The notes under the pieces: generated by a model | What the model was told of the DNA's origin: nothing | Database searches by the model: none | Seen by the model: only the letters and a program-made list of their open reading frames with translations | Source of the DNA: an uncultured Flavobacteriaceae bacterium | GTDB lineage: Bacteria > Bacteroidota > Bacteroidia > Flavobacteriales > Flavobacteriaceae | NCBI GenBank assembly: GCA_937923515.1 | Contig: CALDUF010000060.1 | Coordinates: 1-53,622 of the forward strand | DNA: 53,622 nucleotides | Direction of reading: 5' to 3' | Shown: piece after piece, positions 41,386 through 50,442 of the stretch | Layout: each line of letters opens with the position of its first letter | Position numbering within the stretch: position 1 is the stretch's first letter | Made by a program: the position numbers and the translations under genes

Positions 41386-42543
41386 TTAGTTTGTCTGCGT
41401 TACATGATGAGTGCCGTCAGACAATTGAATATAGTATACTGAACAGCTTTTTTGAAATGCTTTTTTGTAAGCAACAGCAGTAGTTTGAGCAAAATTTTTG
41501 GCTTCACTCTTGGCTACTAAATTAATGGTGCAACCACCAAAGCCACCACCCATCATTCTGGCGCCCAAAACGTGTGTATTCTGTTTAGCGTGTTCTACTA
41601 AAAAATCGAGTTCTTCACAGCTTACTTTATATTGTTTAGATAATCCGTAATGCGATTGATACATTAACGATCCTAAGTCATCTAAATTATTATCCTCAAT
41701 AGCTTTGGCGGCTTTTAAAGTCCTTTCGTTTTCTTGAATTACATAAAGTGCTTTTTGATAATTAGCAGGCGTTACTTTATCTTTAATACGCTCTAAATCT
41801 GCTTCGGTAGCGTCGCGAAGTGCTTTAATATTTAATAGTTTTGAAATGTGCTCGCAAGCCGAACGCCTGTCATTATAGGCACTATCCGCTAAGTTGTGTT
41901 TTACATTAGTGTTTATCAATATTAATTGATGGTGCTTAAAATTGATTTTATAGGGCGACGATTCAACGGTACGGCAATCTAAATGTAATGCATTGTTTTT
42001 AACACCAAACATACTGGCGTATTGGTCCATAATACCACACTTAACACCAACATAATGATGTTCTGCTTTTTGAGAAATTAAAATCATATCCTGTTTAGAT
42101 AATCCAAGGTTGAATATTTCATTCAAACCATAAACCACGCTATTTTCTAGAGCTGCTGAAGAAGACATACCCGCACCACTGGGAATATCACCCTTAAAAA
42201 CAATATTAAAGTTGCCAATAACAATATTTTTATTTTGTATTTCGGCAACTACACCTAATACGTAATTTTCCCAACTACCTTGCTTCAAAGGCTTTATTTT
42301 ATCTAACTCAAAAGTTATGGTACGCTCTAAATCCAGTGCCACAGCTGTAGAATGGTTAGAGGTGCTTTTTTGAATGGCGGCAAAAATACCTTTGTCTACC
42401 GCAGCAGGAAAAACAAAACCGTCATTGTAATCAGTGTGTTCACCAATAATATTTATTCTACCGGGAGAAAAAACCAATAAAGGTTCTTGGTTAAAGGTGC
42501 TTTCAAATGCTTGTTTTACATCAGTTAAAAATGTGCTGTTCAT
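41386..42543 (-). CDS. galK: Galactokinase
   Basis: A 385-residue GHMP kinase that phosphorylates galactose. The signature GRINIIGEHTDYNDGFVFPAAVDKG (about 27-51) contains the galactokinase motif with the sugar-binding EHTD. GDIPSGAGMSSSAALE (near 122) is the ATP-binding loop, and GARMMGGGFGGC is the third GHMP motif. The catalytic Asp lies in CGIMDQYASMFG. It is the middle gene of the gal transcript, with galT downstream and galM upstream. Confidence 0.97.
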   Translation of the reverse strand: MNSTFLTDVKQAFESTFNQEPLLVFSPGRINIIGEHTDYNDGFVFPAAVDKGIFAAIQKSTSNHSTAVALDLERTITFELDKIKPLKQGSWENYVLGVVAEIQNKNIVIGNFNIVFKGDIPSGAGMSSSAALENSVVYGLNEIFNLGLSKQDMILISQKAEHHYVGVKCGIMDQYASMFGVKNNALHLDCRTVESSPYKINFKHHQLILINTNVKHNLADSAYNDRRSACEHISKLLNIKALRDATEADLERIKDKVTPANYQKALYVIQENERTLKAAKAIEDNNLDDLGSLMYQSHYGLSKQYKVSCEELDFLVEHAKQNTHVLGARMMGGGFGGCTINLVAKSEAKNFAQTTAVAYKKAFQKSCSVYYIQLSDGTHHVTQTN

Positions 42544-42544
42544 T

Positions 42545-43435
42545 TTAGTTATTATCTAGCTTTAATGACCATGTAATGGAGTAGGTGTCGTTTGGTTTTA
42601 GTACTTGCAATCCGATATTGTTATTAAAACTATCAGAAACACCTGTGGTAGGTTCAATAGCTATAGTATTTGCTTTTGGTGGTGTGTAGGCTTGTATAAA
42701 ATTAGTATTGCCAGTAGCGTTAAATTGCAAATTGTAGTTTGGTGTTTTAAATACAACTTTATCAGTATTTAAAACCCAACAATCGTCAAAAAATTGATCT
42801 TTAATTTTTATCCCCGAATTGCTTTTAATAGGAGTAGTGCCAGTAGTAATATTACGTTCTCCAAGTACAATTTTTGCTTTACTGTCCATAACCAATTCAC
42901 TATCAAATAAATTTGCACTTGAAAAGTATGGGTGCCAACCTACGGTGAATGGAAAAGGCTTTACATCGGTATTTTCTACAGACATTTTTAAGCTTAATGA
43001 AGCTTTTGTAAACTTATAATTTAGTGTGACTTTATACGTATATGGAAATCCTTTAGATATGGAGTTTTCAATATATTGCAACGTAACTGAAGCGTTATCT
43101 GCCGAAGTGTGTTGTGATACTATAGCAAACGTTTTATTGAATACTAAACCATGTAGCGCATTTGCCTCGTCAGTATGATTTTTTTCAAATTGAAAGGTTT
43201 TGCCTTTAAATTCATAAATACCATCTTTAATTCTGTTTGCAAAAGGAAAAAGAATAGATGATGCGTAAGTAGTAGCATAATCTAAAGGCGATAGGTCCTG
43301 AATGATGTTATGGCGATTTAGTGTAAGCTCTTGAAGGCTAGCGCCTAAATCTAAATAAAGTTTCCCGTAAACCGATGCATCAGGATTTTTGATTTCTAAT
43401 ATATTAAGATCTTTTAAATGCTGAATTGTATACAC
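42545..43435 (-). CDS. galM: Aldose 1-epimerase (galactose mutarotase)
   Basis: A 296-residue mutarotase-like beta-sandwich protein that equilibrates alpha and beta anomers of galactose. Key residues are NRIKDGIYEFKGKTFQFEKN, the catalytic His in LHGLVFNKTF, HPYFSS (second conserved His), and the Glu in IAIEPTTGVSDSFNN. That last line is the GalM C-terminal signature. It is first in the gal transcript, 1 bp before galK. The expected order of use is symporter, GalM, GalK, GalT. Confidence 0.9.
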   Translation of the reverse strand: MYTIQHLKDLNILEIKNPDASVYGKLYLDLGASLQELTLNRHNIIQDLSPLDYATTYASSILFPFANRIKDGIYEFKGKTFQFEKNHTDEANALHGLVFNKTFAIVSQHTSADNASVTLQYIENSISKGFPYTYKVTLNYKFTKASLSLKMSVENTDVKPFPFTVGWHPYFSSANLFDSELVMDSKAKIVLGERNITTGTTPIKSNSGIKIKDQFFDDCWVLNTDKVVFKTPNYNLQFNATGNTNFIQAYTPPKANTIAIEPTTGVSDSFNNNIGLQVLKPNDTYSITWSLKLDNN

Positions 43436-43757
43436 TATTTTTATGTTTTTTAAGGATTACTTAATAATTAATAGGTTGAAGTATGCGATATTTAAATGTA
43501 AATTATTTTTTATAACATTGTAAATATGGTATTTATGTACTTTTATTTAAATTTTAACTTTAGTGCTATTTTTAAATGCGTTGATTGGTTTACAATTGGT
43601 ATTGAAGTGTAAAAATACAAATAATCATAACACTAAACCTACTACAATTTACTAGTATGCTTTTAAGTGCATATAGCCGTTTTGTAAGCTTTTAGTAATT
43701 GAGGATTTAAAATAGAAATACATATATTTGAAGCACCAATTAACTAAATAATCAATT
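43436..43757. other. Divergent regulatory region of the galactose locus
   Basis: Very AT-rich. It holds the symporter promoter (43699-43730) and a short perfect inverted repeat TAAATA-TGG-TATTTA at 43521-43535 nearer galM, which could be an operator. No regulator gene is adjacent. Confidence 0.4.
43699..43730 (+). promoter_or_regulatory. Candidate promoter of the galactose symporter gene
   Basis: Minus-33 TTG at 43699-43701 and minus-7 TATATTTG at 43723-43730, 21 bp apart. Transcription would start near 43736, leaving a leader of about 20 nt before the ATG. Confidence 0.6.
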
Positions 43758-45407
43758 ATGACATCAGGTTTTGATACTTGGGATTACGTTGTTTTTATTA
43801 CGTATGCCATTTTAATTTTAGGTGTAGGTTTATGGGTGTCTCGTGATAAAGAGGGACATCAAAAAAATGCCGAAGACTATTTTTTGGCTAGTAAGTCTTT
43901 ACCATGGTGGGCTATAGGTGCTTCACTTATCGCCGCAAATATTTCAGCTGAACAATTTATAGGTATGTCTGGCTCTGGTTTTGCCTCTGGTTTAGCCATT
44001 GCATCTTACGAATGGATGGCAGCATTAACTTTAATCATTGTAGGTAAATACTTTTTACCAATATTTATAGAAAAGGGCTTATATACCATACCCGAATTTG
44101 TAGAGAAACGGTATTCTACAAATTTAAAAACCATTCTTGCTGTATTTTGGATAGCGCTTTACGTGTTTGTAAACTTAACTACAGTATTGTATTTAGGTGC
44201 TTTGGCCTTAGAGACTATAATGGGTATTCCTTTACTGTATGGTGTTGCAGGTTTAGCGTTGTTTGCTGCTGCGTATTCTTTGTATGGCGGACTTTCAGCT
44301 GTGGCATGGACTGATGTAATACAGGTTGTGTTTTTGGTTTTAGGGGGTTTAATTACAACCTATTTAGCCTTAAATACTGTTTCAGGAGGCGATGGGTTTC
44401 TTGCAGGCTTAACTACAGTATTTGAAACTGTACCTGAACGGTTTGAGATGATACTTGATGAATCTAACCCAGAATATAAAAACCTACCAGGATTAGGAGT
44501 TTTAGTTGGTGGTATGTGGGTTGCTAACTTATATTATTGGGGGTTTAATCAATATATTATACAACGTACACTTGCTGCTAAATCTTTAAAAGAAGCACAA
44601 AAAGGTATTTTATTTGCTGCTATTTTAAAGTTAATTATACCGCTAATTGTTGTTATTCCTGGTATAGCGGCTTACGTTATGATAAATGATCCAGAAATAA
44701 TGGCGAGATTAGGTGTTGGTGCCTCAGAGAATTTACCGTCTTTAGAACAAGCAGATAAAGCCTATCCTTGGCTGTTACAATTTTTACCAACAGGTTTAAA
44801 GGGCGTAGCTTTTGCGGCTCTTGCTGCTGCAATTGTATCTTCTTTAGCGTCTATGTTAAATTCAACATCTACCATATTTACTATGGATATTTATAAGCAA
44901 TATATTAACCCAACCGCAAGTGATAAAGCAACGGTTAATACGGGTAGAGTTTCAGCTTTTGTAGCTTTAATCATTGCTTGTATTGTGGCACCTTTGTTGG
45001 GCAATTTAGATCAAGCATTTCAATTCATACAAGAATACACAGGCATAGTAAGTCCAGGTATACTTGCTGTGTTTTTGTTAGGTTTATTTTGGAAGAAAAC
45101 CACAAATAAAGCGGCAATAATTGGAGCCTTAGCTTCAATTCCGATAGCCATGTATTTTAAATTTGCACCAAAAGGATGGTCTACTTCTGCATTTTTTGTA
45201 GATGTGCCTTTTATGGATCAAATGGGCTATACCTTGCTACTTACCATGGCGGTTATTGCTATTTGTAGTTATATACAGCATAATGGTGCAGACGATGCTA
45301 AAGGCATTACCATCACCAAACAATTATTTAAAACATCACCTTTATTTAATATTGGGGCTTTTGCTATAATGCTTGTATTAACCGTATTATACGCCTTGTT
45401 TTGGTAA
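43758..45407 (+). CDS. Na+/galactose symporter, vSGLT-like
   Basis: A 549-residue sodium:solute symporter with about 14 membrane helices. It closely follows the vSGLT of Vibrio along its length: VSRDKEGHQKNAEDYFLASKSLPWWAIGASLIAANISAEQFIG, then ASYEWMAALTLIIVGKYFLP, YWGFNQYIIQRTLAAKSLKEAQKG. Sugar- and gate-related residues of vSGLT (Asn and Gln in NISAEQ, Glu in YEW, Tyr in YYWGFNQY, Lys in AAKS and AILK) are all present. With galM, galK and galT divergent from it, galactose is the likely substrate, with glucose also possible. It is followed by a terminator. Confidence 0.93.
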   Translation: MTSGFDTWDYVVFITYAILILGVGLWVSRDKEGHQKNAEDYFLASKSLPWWAIGASLIAANISAEQFIGMSGSGFASGLAIASYEWMAALTLIIVGKYFLPIFIEKGLYTIPEFVEKRYSTNLKTILAVFWIALYVFVNLTTVLYLGALALETIMGIPLLYGVAGLALFAAAYSLYGGLSAVAWTDVIQVVFLVLGGLITTYLALNTVSGGDGFLAGLTTVFETVPERFEMILDESNPEYKNLPGLGVLVGGMWVANLYYWGFNQYIIQRTLAAKSLKEAQKGILFAAILKLIIPLIVVIPGIAAYVMINDPEIMARLGVGASENLPSLEQADKAYPWLLQFLPTGLKGVAFAALAAAIVSSLASMLNSTSTIFTMDIYKQYINPTASDKATVNTGRVSAFVALIIACIVAPLLGNLDQAFQFIQEYTGIVSPGILAVFLLGLFWKKTTNKAAIIGALASIPIAMYFKFAPKGWSTSAFFVDVPFMDQMGYTLLLTMAVIAICSYIQHNGADDAKGITITKQLFKTSPLFNIGAFAIMLVLTVLYALFW

Positions 45408-45431
45408 AAAATAACTTAGTATTCTAGAATA

Positions 45432-45460
45432 TGCCCTAAGTTTTTATACTTAGGGTTTTA
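45432..45460 (+). terminator. Terminator after the symporter gene
   Basis: CCCTAAG (45434-45440) pairs with CTTAGGG (45449-45455), followed by TTTTATGTTTT. The T-run is imperfect. Confidence 0.65.
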
Positions 45461-45561
45461 TGTTTTAAGTTTGAATAGAAGGTACTTAGCTTAATTTCTA
45501 CATAAAACTATCTTAAAGTATTTCCCTCTTTTTTTTAAAAGTGTTAATTTGGCACGATTAT

Positions 45562-45577
45562 TAGTTAGTACTAACTA
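45562..45577. promoter_or_regulatory. Perfect 16-bp palindrome upstream of the GH3 fusion gene
   Basis: TAGTTAGTACTAACTA is identical to its own reverse complement, centred 31 bp before the start codon. It is a likely binding site for a dimeric regulator. No regulator gene adjoins it. Confidence 0.5.
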
Positions 45578-45600
45578 GTATATAGTTAATTGATTCCCCT

Positions 45601-48513
45601 ATGCGCCATTTCTTATATATCCTATTGTTTATAAGCTCTTACTTGAGCGGACAAACCTTTACAAACCCTTTGCAAACTACAGATGCTGAAGCTCAAAAAA
45701 AATGGGTGGATAGTATTTACAATAGTATGACTTTAAAAGAACGTGTGGGGCAGTTGTACATGGTACAAGTCATGTCTAATCAAAATTCTGTTATTAAAGA
45801 CAGAGTAATTAAATTGGTACAAGACCATCATATAGGTGGTATTATATATTCTAATGGCGGGCCTAACCGTCAAGCGCGTTTAAATAATGAGTTACAGGCC
45901 ATATCTAAATTGCCAATGCTTATAGGCATGGACGCAGAGTGGGGTTTAAGCATGCGATTAGATTCTACATATGCTTTTCCATATAACATGGCGTTAGGAG
46001 CAATTCAAAACGATACCCTTGTAGAACAGACTGGACGGCAAATAGGAGAACACTGTAAGCGTTTAGGTGTTCATTTTAATTTCGCACCAGTGGTAGATAT
46101 TAATACCAACCCCAAAAACCCTATTATTGGCAACCGCTCTTTCGGAGAAGATAGAGACAACGTTACAAAAAAAGCATTAGCCTTTATGAAGGGGATGCAG
46201 AGTGCTGGGGTGTTAGCTAATGCAAAACACTTTCCAGGGCATGGTGATACAGATTCAGATTCTCATCTTACTTTACCAACCATCAATTTTGATGAAAAGC
46301 GTATTGATTCTGTTGAATTGTATCCTTATAAAAAACTGATTAAAAAAGGCTTGTCTAGTGTGATGGTAGCACACTTAAACGTGCCTAGTTTAGAAGATAG
46401 AGATGGTTATCCGTCGTCATTATCAAAACATATAGTTACCGATATTTTAAAAGATTCTTTAGGTTTCGAAGGTTTGATATTTACTGATGCGCTTACCATG
46501 AAAGGCGCTGCAGATTTTAGTGACACAGGCGATATAGATTTAGCAGCATTTAAGGCTGGTAACGATGTGATGCTTATGTCTGAAGATGTTGAGATAGGAA
46601 TTGATAAAATTATGAACGCCTTTACTAACGGAGAGATTACAGAAGCGCGTTTAGCACATTCTGTTAAAAAGATTTTAATGGCAAAATACAAGGTGGGTTT
46701 GCATAATTATACGCCTATTGGCTTGTATAATTTGGATAATGATTTAAATAGGTTAAAAGATGATATACTTTACGAAACGTTGCTTGAAAACGCCATTACT
46801 GTAGTTGAAAATAAAAACAATTTAGTGCCATTAACGCGATTAGAAACCAAAACAATGGCTTATGTAGCCTTAGGTGATGATGATGGTAGCCATTTTTATA
46901 ACACACTTAAAAAATACACTAAAATTCATAAAATAACAGCAGATAAGCTGGACGTTTTAATGACTAAGTTGCAATCCTACAATACTGTTGTTGTTGGGTT
47001 TCACCGGTCAGACGAAAACCCTTGGAAATCCCATAAATTTTCTAATAAAGAATTGGTGTGGCTACACGAAATTGCTAGAACACACAACGTTATTTTAGAT
47101 GTATTTGTAAAACCCTATGCATTAAACGATTTAAAAAGTATTGATAATATTGAAAGCATTATAGTAAGCTATCAAAACAGTAAGATTGCTCAAGAAAAAT
47201 CGGCACAAATTATTTTTGGAGCAGTACCGTCAAAAGGAAAATTGCCAGTATCTATTGGTACCTTCTTTAAAGCAGGAGATGGCTTGCAAATTAATAGTTT
47301 AGAGCGTTTGGGTTATACTATACCAGAGCGCGTTGGTATGAGTTCTGAAAAATTAAAACGAGTAGATTCCATAGCTAAAGTAGCTGTAGATTCTATGATG
47401 ACACCAGGAATTCAGTTATTAATTGCTAGAAAGGGTAAAGTGATTTACAATAAAAATTTTGGAAAACATACATACAAGGGCAGCGAAAAAGTGTCTTTTG
47501 ATGATATTTACGATGTGGCTTCGTTAACTAAAATACTCGCTACACTGCCATTGCTAATGGAAATGGAAGAAAAGGGATTGGTATCACTTAACAGCACATT
47601 GTCAGATATTTTGCCAGAATACGAAGGCTCAAACAAAGCAGGAATTACCATAAAACAAATGCTATCTCATTACGCACGATTACGCCCTTGGGAACCTTTT
47701 TACTATCATACCTTAGATACTGTAACGAATCGTCCTAGCGGAAAATATTATCGGACTAAAAAAACAAAAGGATTTGAAGTAGAAGTAGCCAAGAATTTGT
47801 ATTTGAGGACTGATTATCAAGATTCTATACCTAAAATTATAAAGGACTCTGAGCTGTTAGATCGTTTGCGGTACCGCTATAGTGACTTTCCGTATTACAT
47901 TTTAAAGAAATTTATTGAACAACATTACGACAAAACGCTTGATGAATTAGTGCAAACTCATTTTTACCAATCCTTAGGTGCAAATTATACCATGTATAAT
48001 CCCTATCGTAAAATAAGTAACAAACATATTGTGCCAACTGAAGTGGATACCTATTACCGTCACCAAAAAGTACACGGTTATGTACATGACATGGGTGCCG
48101 CAATGCAAAACGGCGTTGGTGGGCACGCAGGTGTGTTTAGTAATGCTAACGATGTGGCAAAAATTATGCAAATGTATTTACAAAAAGGCTTTTATGGTGG
48201 CAAGCGCTATTTAAGTCCAGAAACGGTGAATAAATTTAATACCTGTTATTTTTGCGAAAACGATAATAGGCGAGGTGTAGGGTTTGATAAACCACAGTTA
48301 GGTGATGAAGGGCCAACTTGTGGTTGCATATCCATGACCAGTTTTGGACATTCTGGTTTTACAGGTACATATACTTGGGCAGACCCAGAAGAAGAAATAG
48401 TTTACGTGTTTTTAGCTAATAGAACTTATCCCAATGCAGGAAAGAATTTATTGCTGAGAGAAAATATAAGAACAGAAATTCAACGCTTTATTTATGAAGC
48501 TATTGAAGATTAA
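45601..48513 (+). CDS. GH3 beta-N-acetylglucosaminidase / class C serine hydrolase fusion
   Basis: A 970-residue exported two-part enzyme with signal MRHFLYILLFISSYLSGQ. Residues about 30-370 are a GH3 NagZ-type barrel: KHFPGHGDTDSDSHL (near 209-223) carries the D-x-H catalytic dyad of NagZ enzymes, and FEGLIFTDALTMKGA follows with the nucleophile Asp. A GH3 second domain runs to about 555. From about 580 comes a beta-lactamase/transpeptidase-like domain with serine motif S641-L-T-K, Y760-S-D in the position of YxN, and HSGFTG near 917 in the KTG position. NagZ cuts GlcNAc from peptidoglycan fragments; the partner domain may act on stem peptides or esters. This fused form is typical of Bacteroidota. 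Confidence 0.93.
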   Translation: MRHFLYILLFISSYLSGQTFTNPLQTTDAEAQKKWVDSIYNSMTLKERVGQLYMVQVMSNQNSVIKDRVIKLVQDHHIGGIIYSNGGPNRQARLNNELQAISKLPMLIGMDAEWGLSMRLDSTYAFPYNMALGAIQNDTLVEQTGRQIGEHCKRLGVHFNFAPVVDINTNPKNPIIGNRSFGEDRDNVTKKALAFMKGMQSAGVLANAKHFPGHGDTDSDSHLTLPTINFDEKRIDSVELYPYKKLIKKGLSSVMVAHLNVPSLEDRDGYPSSLSKHIVTDILKDSLGFEGLIFTDALTMKGAADFSDTGDIDLAAFKAGNDVMLMSEDVEIGIDKIMNAFTNGEITEARLAHSVKKILMAKYKVGLHNYTPIGLYNLDNDLNRLKDDILYETLLENAITVVENKNNLVPLTRLETKTMAYVALGDDDGSHFYNTLKKYTKIHKITADKLDVLMTKLQSYNTVVVGFHRSDENPWKSHKFSNKELVWLHEIARTHNVILDVFVKPYALNDLKSIDNIESIIVSYQNSKIAQEKSAQIIFGAVPSKGKLPVSIGTFFKAGDGLQINSLERLGYTIPERVGMSSEKLKRVDSIAKVAVDSMMTPGIQLLIARKGKVIYNKNFGKHTYKGSEKVSFDDIYDVASLTKILATLPLLMEMEEKGLVSLNSTLSDILPEYEGSNKAGITIKQMLSHYARLRPWEPFYYHTLDTVTNRPSGKYYRTKKTKGFEVEVAKNLYLRTDYQDSIPKIIKDSELLDRLRYRYSDFPYYILKKFIEQHYDKTLDELVQTHFYQSLGANYTMYNPYRKISNKHIVPTEVDTYYRHQKVHGYVHDMGAAMQNGVGGHAGVFSNANDVAKIMQMYLQKGFYGGKRYLSPETVNKFNTCYFCENDNRRGVGFDKPQLGDEGPTCGCISMTSFGHSGFTGTYTWADPEEEIVYVFLANRTYPNAGKNLLLRENIRTEIQRFIYEAIED

Positions 48514-48629
48514 CATATTAAAGTACTTAAAGTTATGAGTTAACAGTATTTAAAGTGAAACGTTCAATTACAATTTGAAGTTGAAACTTTAGAGGCTTGT
48601 AGCTCTAAACAGATAAAATTTTTGCATAT

Positions 48630-49766
48630 ATGAAAATAGGAATTGTTTGCTATCCTACATTTGGCGGTAGTGGTGTTGTGGCAACAGAGTTAGGTTTAGA
48701 ACTCTCTAAACGTGGTCATCAAATTCATTTTATAACCTATAACCAACCTGTGCGCTTAGAATTGTTAAGTAACAATGTGCATTACCACGAAGTAAACGTT
48801 CCAGAATATCCGTTGTTTCATTACCAACCTTACGAATTGGCGCTATCTAGCAAGTTGGTAGATATGGTTAAATTACATGGTATAGAAATTTTGCATGTAC
48901 ACTACGCAATTCCACATGCGTATGCGGCGTATATGGCAAAAAAAATGCTACAAGAAGAAGGTATACACGTGCCTATAGTAACCACACTTCATGGTACAGA
49001 TATTACTTTGGTAGGAAGTCACCCTTTCTACAAACCAGCTGTAACATTTAGCATTAATAAGTCTGATGCGGTTACAGCAGTTTCTCAAAGTTTAAAAGAT
49101 GATACTTTGCGCTTATTCGATATTAATAACGATATTCATGTAGTTCCAAACTTTATAGATTTAGAAAAATACAATCATGGTTTTACCGATTGCCAACGTG
49201 GTATGATGGCTAAAGATGATGAGAAAATAATTACGCACATTAGTAACCTGCGCCCTGTAAAACGTGTTCAAGATGTTATTAAAGTGTTTTACGGCATTCA
49301 AAAAGCATTGCCTGCGAAATTGATGTTTATAGGTGAAGGACCAGAAAAAGAAAGTATAGAAAATCAATGTCGCGATTTAGGAATTTCTGATAAGGTTATT
49401 TTCTTCGGAAGAAGTAATGAAATAGATAAAATTTTATGTTTTAGCGATTTGTTTTTGCTTCCATCCTTAACCGAAAGTTTTGGCTTAGCAGCACTAGAGG
49501 CTATGGCATCTGGAGTGCCAGTTATTTCTAGCAACACAGGTGGTATACCAGAGGTTAATGTAGAAGGTGTGTCTGGGTATTTAAGCGAAGTTGGCGATGT
49601 AGAAGAAATGAGTAAAAATGCTATTCATATTTTAAAAGATGAAGACCGATTAGCTCAATTTAAAAACAATGCCAGACAAGAAGCTTTAAAGTTCGATTTA
49701 CATGAAATTGTACCTCAGTACGAAGTTATTTATCAGCAAACATTAGCTAAAGCTTTATTACTTTAG
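48630..49766 (+). CDS. bshA: N-acetyl-alpha-D-glucosaminyl L-malate synthase (bacillithiol synthesis)
   Basis: A 378-residue GT4 glycosyltransferase that joins GlcNAc from UDP-GlcNAc to L-malate, the first step of bacillithiol synthesis. The N-terminal MKIGIVCYPTFGGSGVVATELGLELSKRGHQIHFIT is the BshA start. The middle has VTTLHGTDITLVGSHPFY, typical of this branch. The C-terminal domain has NLRPVKRVQDVIKVF and the nucleotide-sugar motif ESFGLAALEAMASGVPVI (E-x7-E). The BshA N-terminal loop and the HGTDIT line distinguish it from other GT4 enzymes. The rest of the pathway (bshB, bshC) is not in this window. Confidence 0.94.
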   Translation: MKIGIVCYPTFGGSGVVATELGLELSKRGHQIHFITYNQPVRLELLSNNVHYHEVNVPEYPLFHYQPYELALSSKLVDMVKLHGIEILHVHYAIPHAYAAYMAKKMLQEEGIHVPIVTTLHGTDITLVGSHPFYKPAVTFSINKSDAVTAVSQSLKDDTLRLFDINNDIHVVPNFIDLEKYNHGFTDCQRGMMAKDDEKIITHISNLRPVKRVQDVIKVFYGIQKALPAKLMFIGEGPEKESIENQCRDLGISDKVIFFGRSNEIDKILCFSDLFLLPSLTESFGLAALEAMASGVPVISSNTGGIPEVNVEGVSGYLSEVGDVEEMSKNAIHILKDEDRLAQFKNNARQEALKFDLHEIVPQYEVIYQQTLAKALLL

Positions 49767-49776
49767 TAAAATAGAA

Positions 49777-50310
49777 TTATAAAGACGTGGTAACAATTTT
49801 TTGATATTCGCTTTCGGTTATAATGTCTTTGTTAGTTTCTAGTCTGTCTAGAAAAACAAGGCCATTTAAATGGTCTATTTCATGCTGAAAAATTCGTGCT
49901 ATAAAACCTGTAAAAGAGCTATTTATTAGAGCTCCAAACCTATTGGTATATTTAACGGTTATACTATCGTATCTAGGTACCAAACCTCTTATTCCTGGTA
50001 TACTTAAACAGCCTTCCCAATCTTTGGTAGTGGTCTTACTATGTTTTATAATTTCGGGGTTTATTATAGTAATAGGTGCCATGGTTGGTGCGTTTGGGTA
50101 ACGCTCACTGGGTTTAGATGCCATAATAAAAACACGATCTTTTTTGTATACTTGTGGTGCTGCTATACCTAATCCGTTAACCGCTTTAACCGTATAAATC
50201 ATATGGTCTATAAATTCTTGAAAAGCTTTATCTTCAATATGGTCTACACGAGTCGTTTTAGATCTCAGTATATCATGTCCTAAATAAGCGATGTCTAATT
50301 TTTTTTGCAT
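49777..50310 (-). CDS. def: Peptide deformylase
   Basis: A 177-residue metalloprotease-fold enzyme that removes the N-formyl group from nascent proteins. The three motifs are GLGIAAPQ (46-53), EGCLS (99-103; C101 is a metal ligand) and HEIDH (143-147), followed by LNGLVFLDRL. The first 45 residues and the short C-terminus are compact and fit the type I/III group. It stands alone, not next to fmt, so it may be an extra copy of def. It converges on bshA with a 10-bp gap. Confidence 0.95.
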   Translation of the reverse strand: MQKKLDIAYLGHDILRSKTTRVDHIEDKAFQEFIDHMIYTVKAVNGLGIAAPQVYKKDRVFIMASKPSERYPNAPTMAPITIINPEIIKHSKTTTKDWEGCLSIPGIRGLVPRYDSITVKYTNRFGALINSSFTGFIARIFQHEIDHLNGLVFLDRLETNKDIITESEYQKIVTTSL

Positions 50311-50442
50311 CTGATAAAAGTTTATTTTATGAGTTTATAGTATGTAAAACGTCTTAAAAATAGTATAATTTTATTATTTTAGAAGTCAGGTAAATATAAC
50401 GTTACATTATAAAAAACCAACTAGAACCATATACTAAATACC

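Noticed and set aside
45551-45565. TGGCACG upstream of the GH3 fusion as a second sigma-54 promoter
   Set aside because: At the minus-12 spacing the bases are TTAG, not TTGC; the essential GC is missing.
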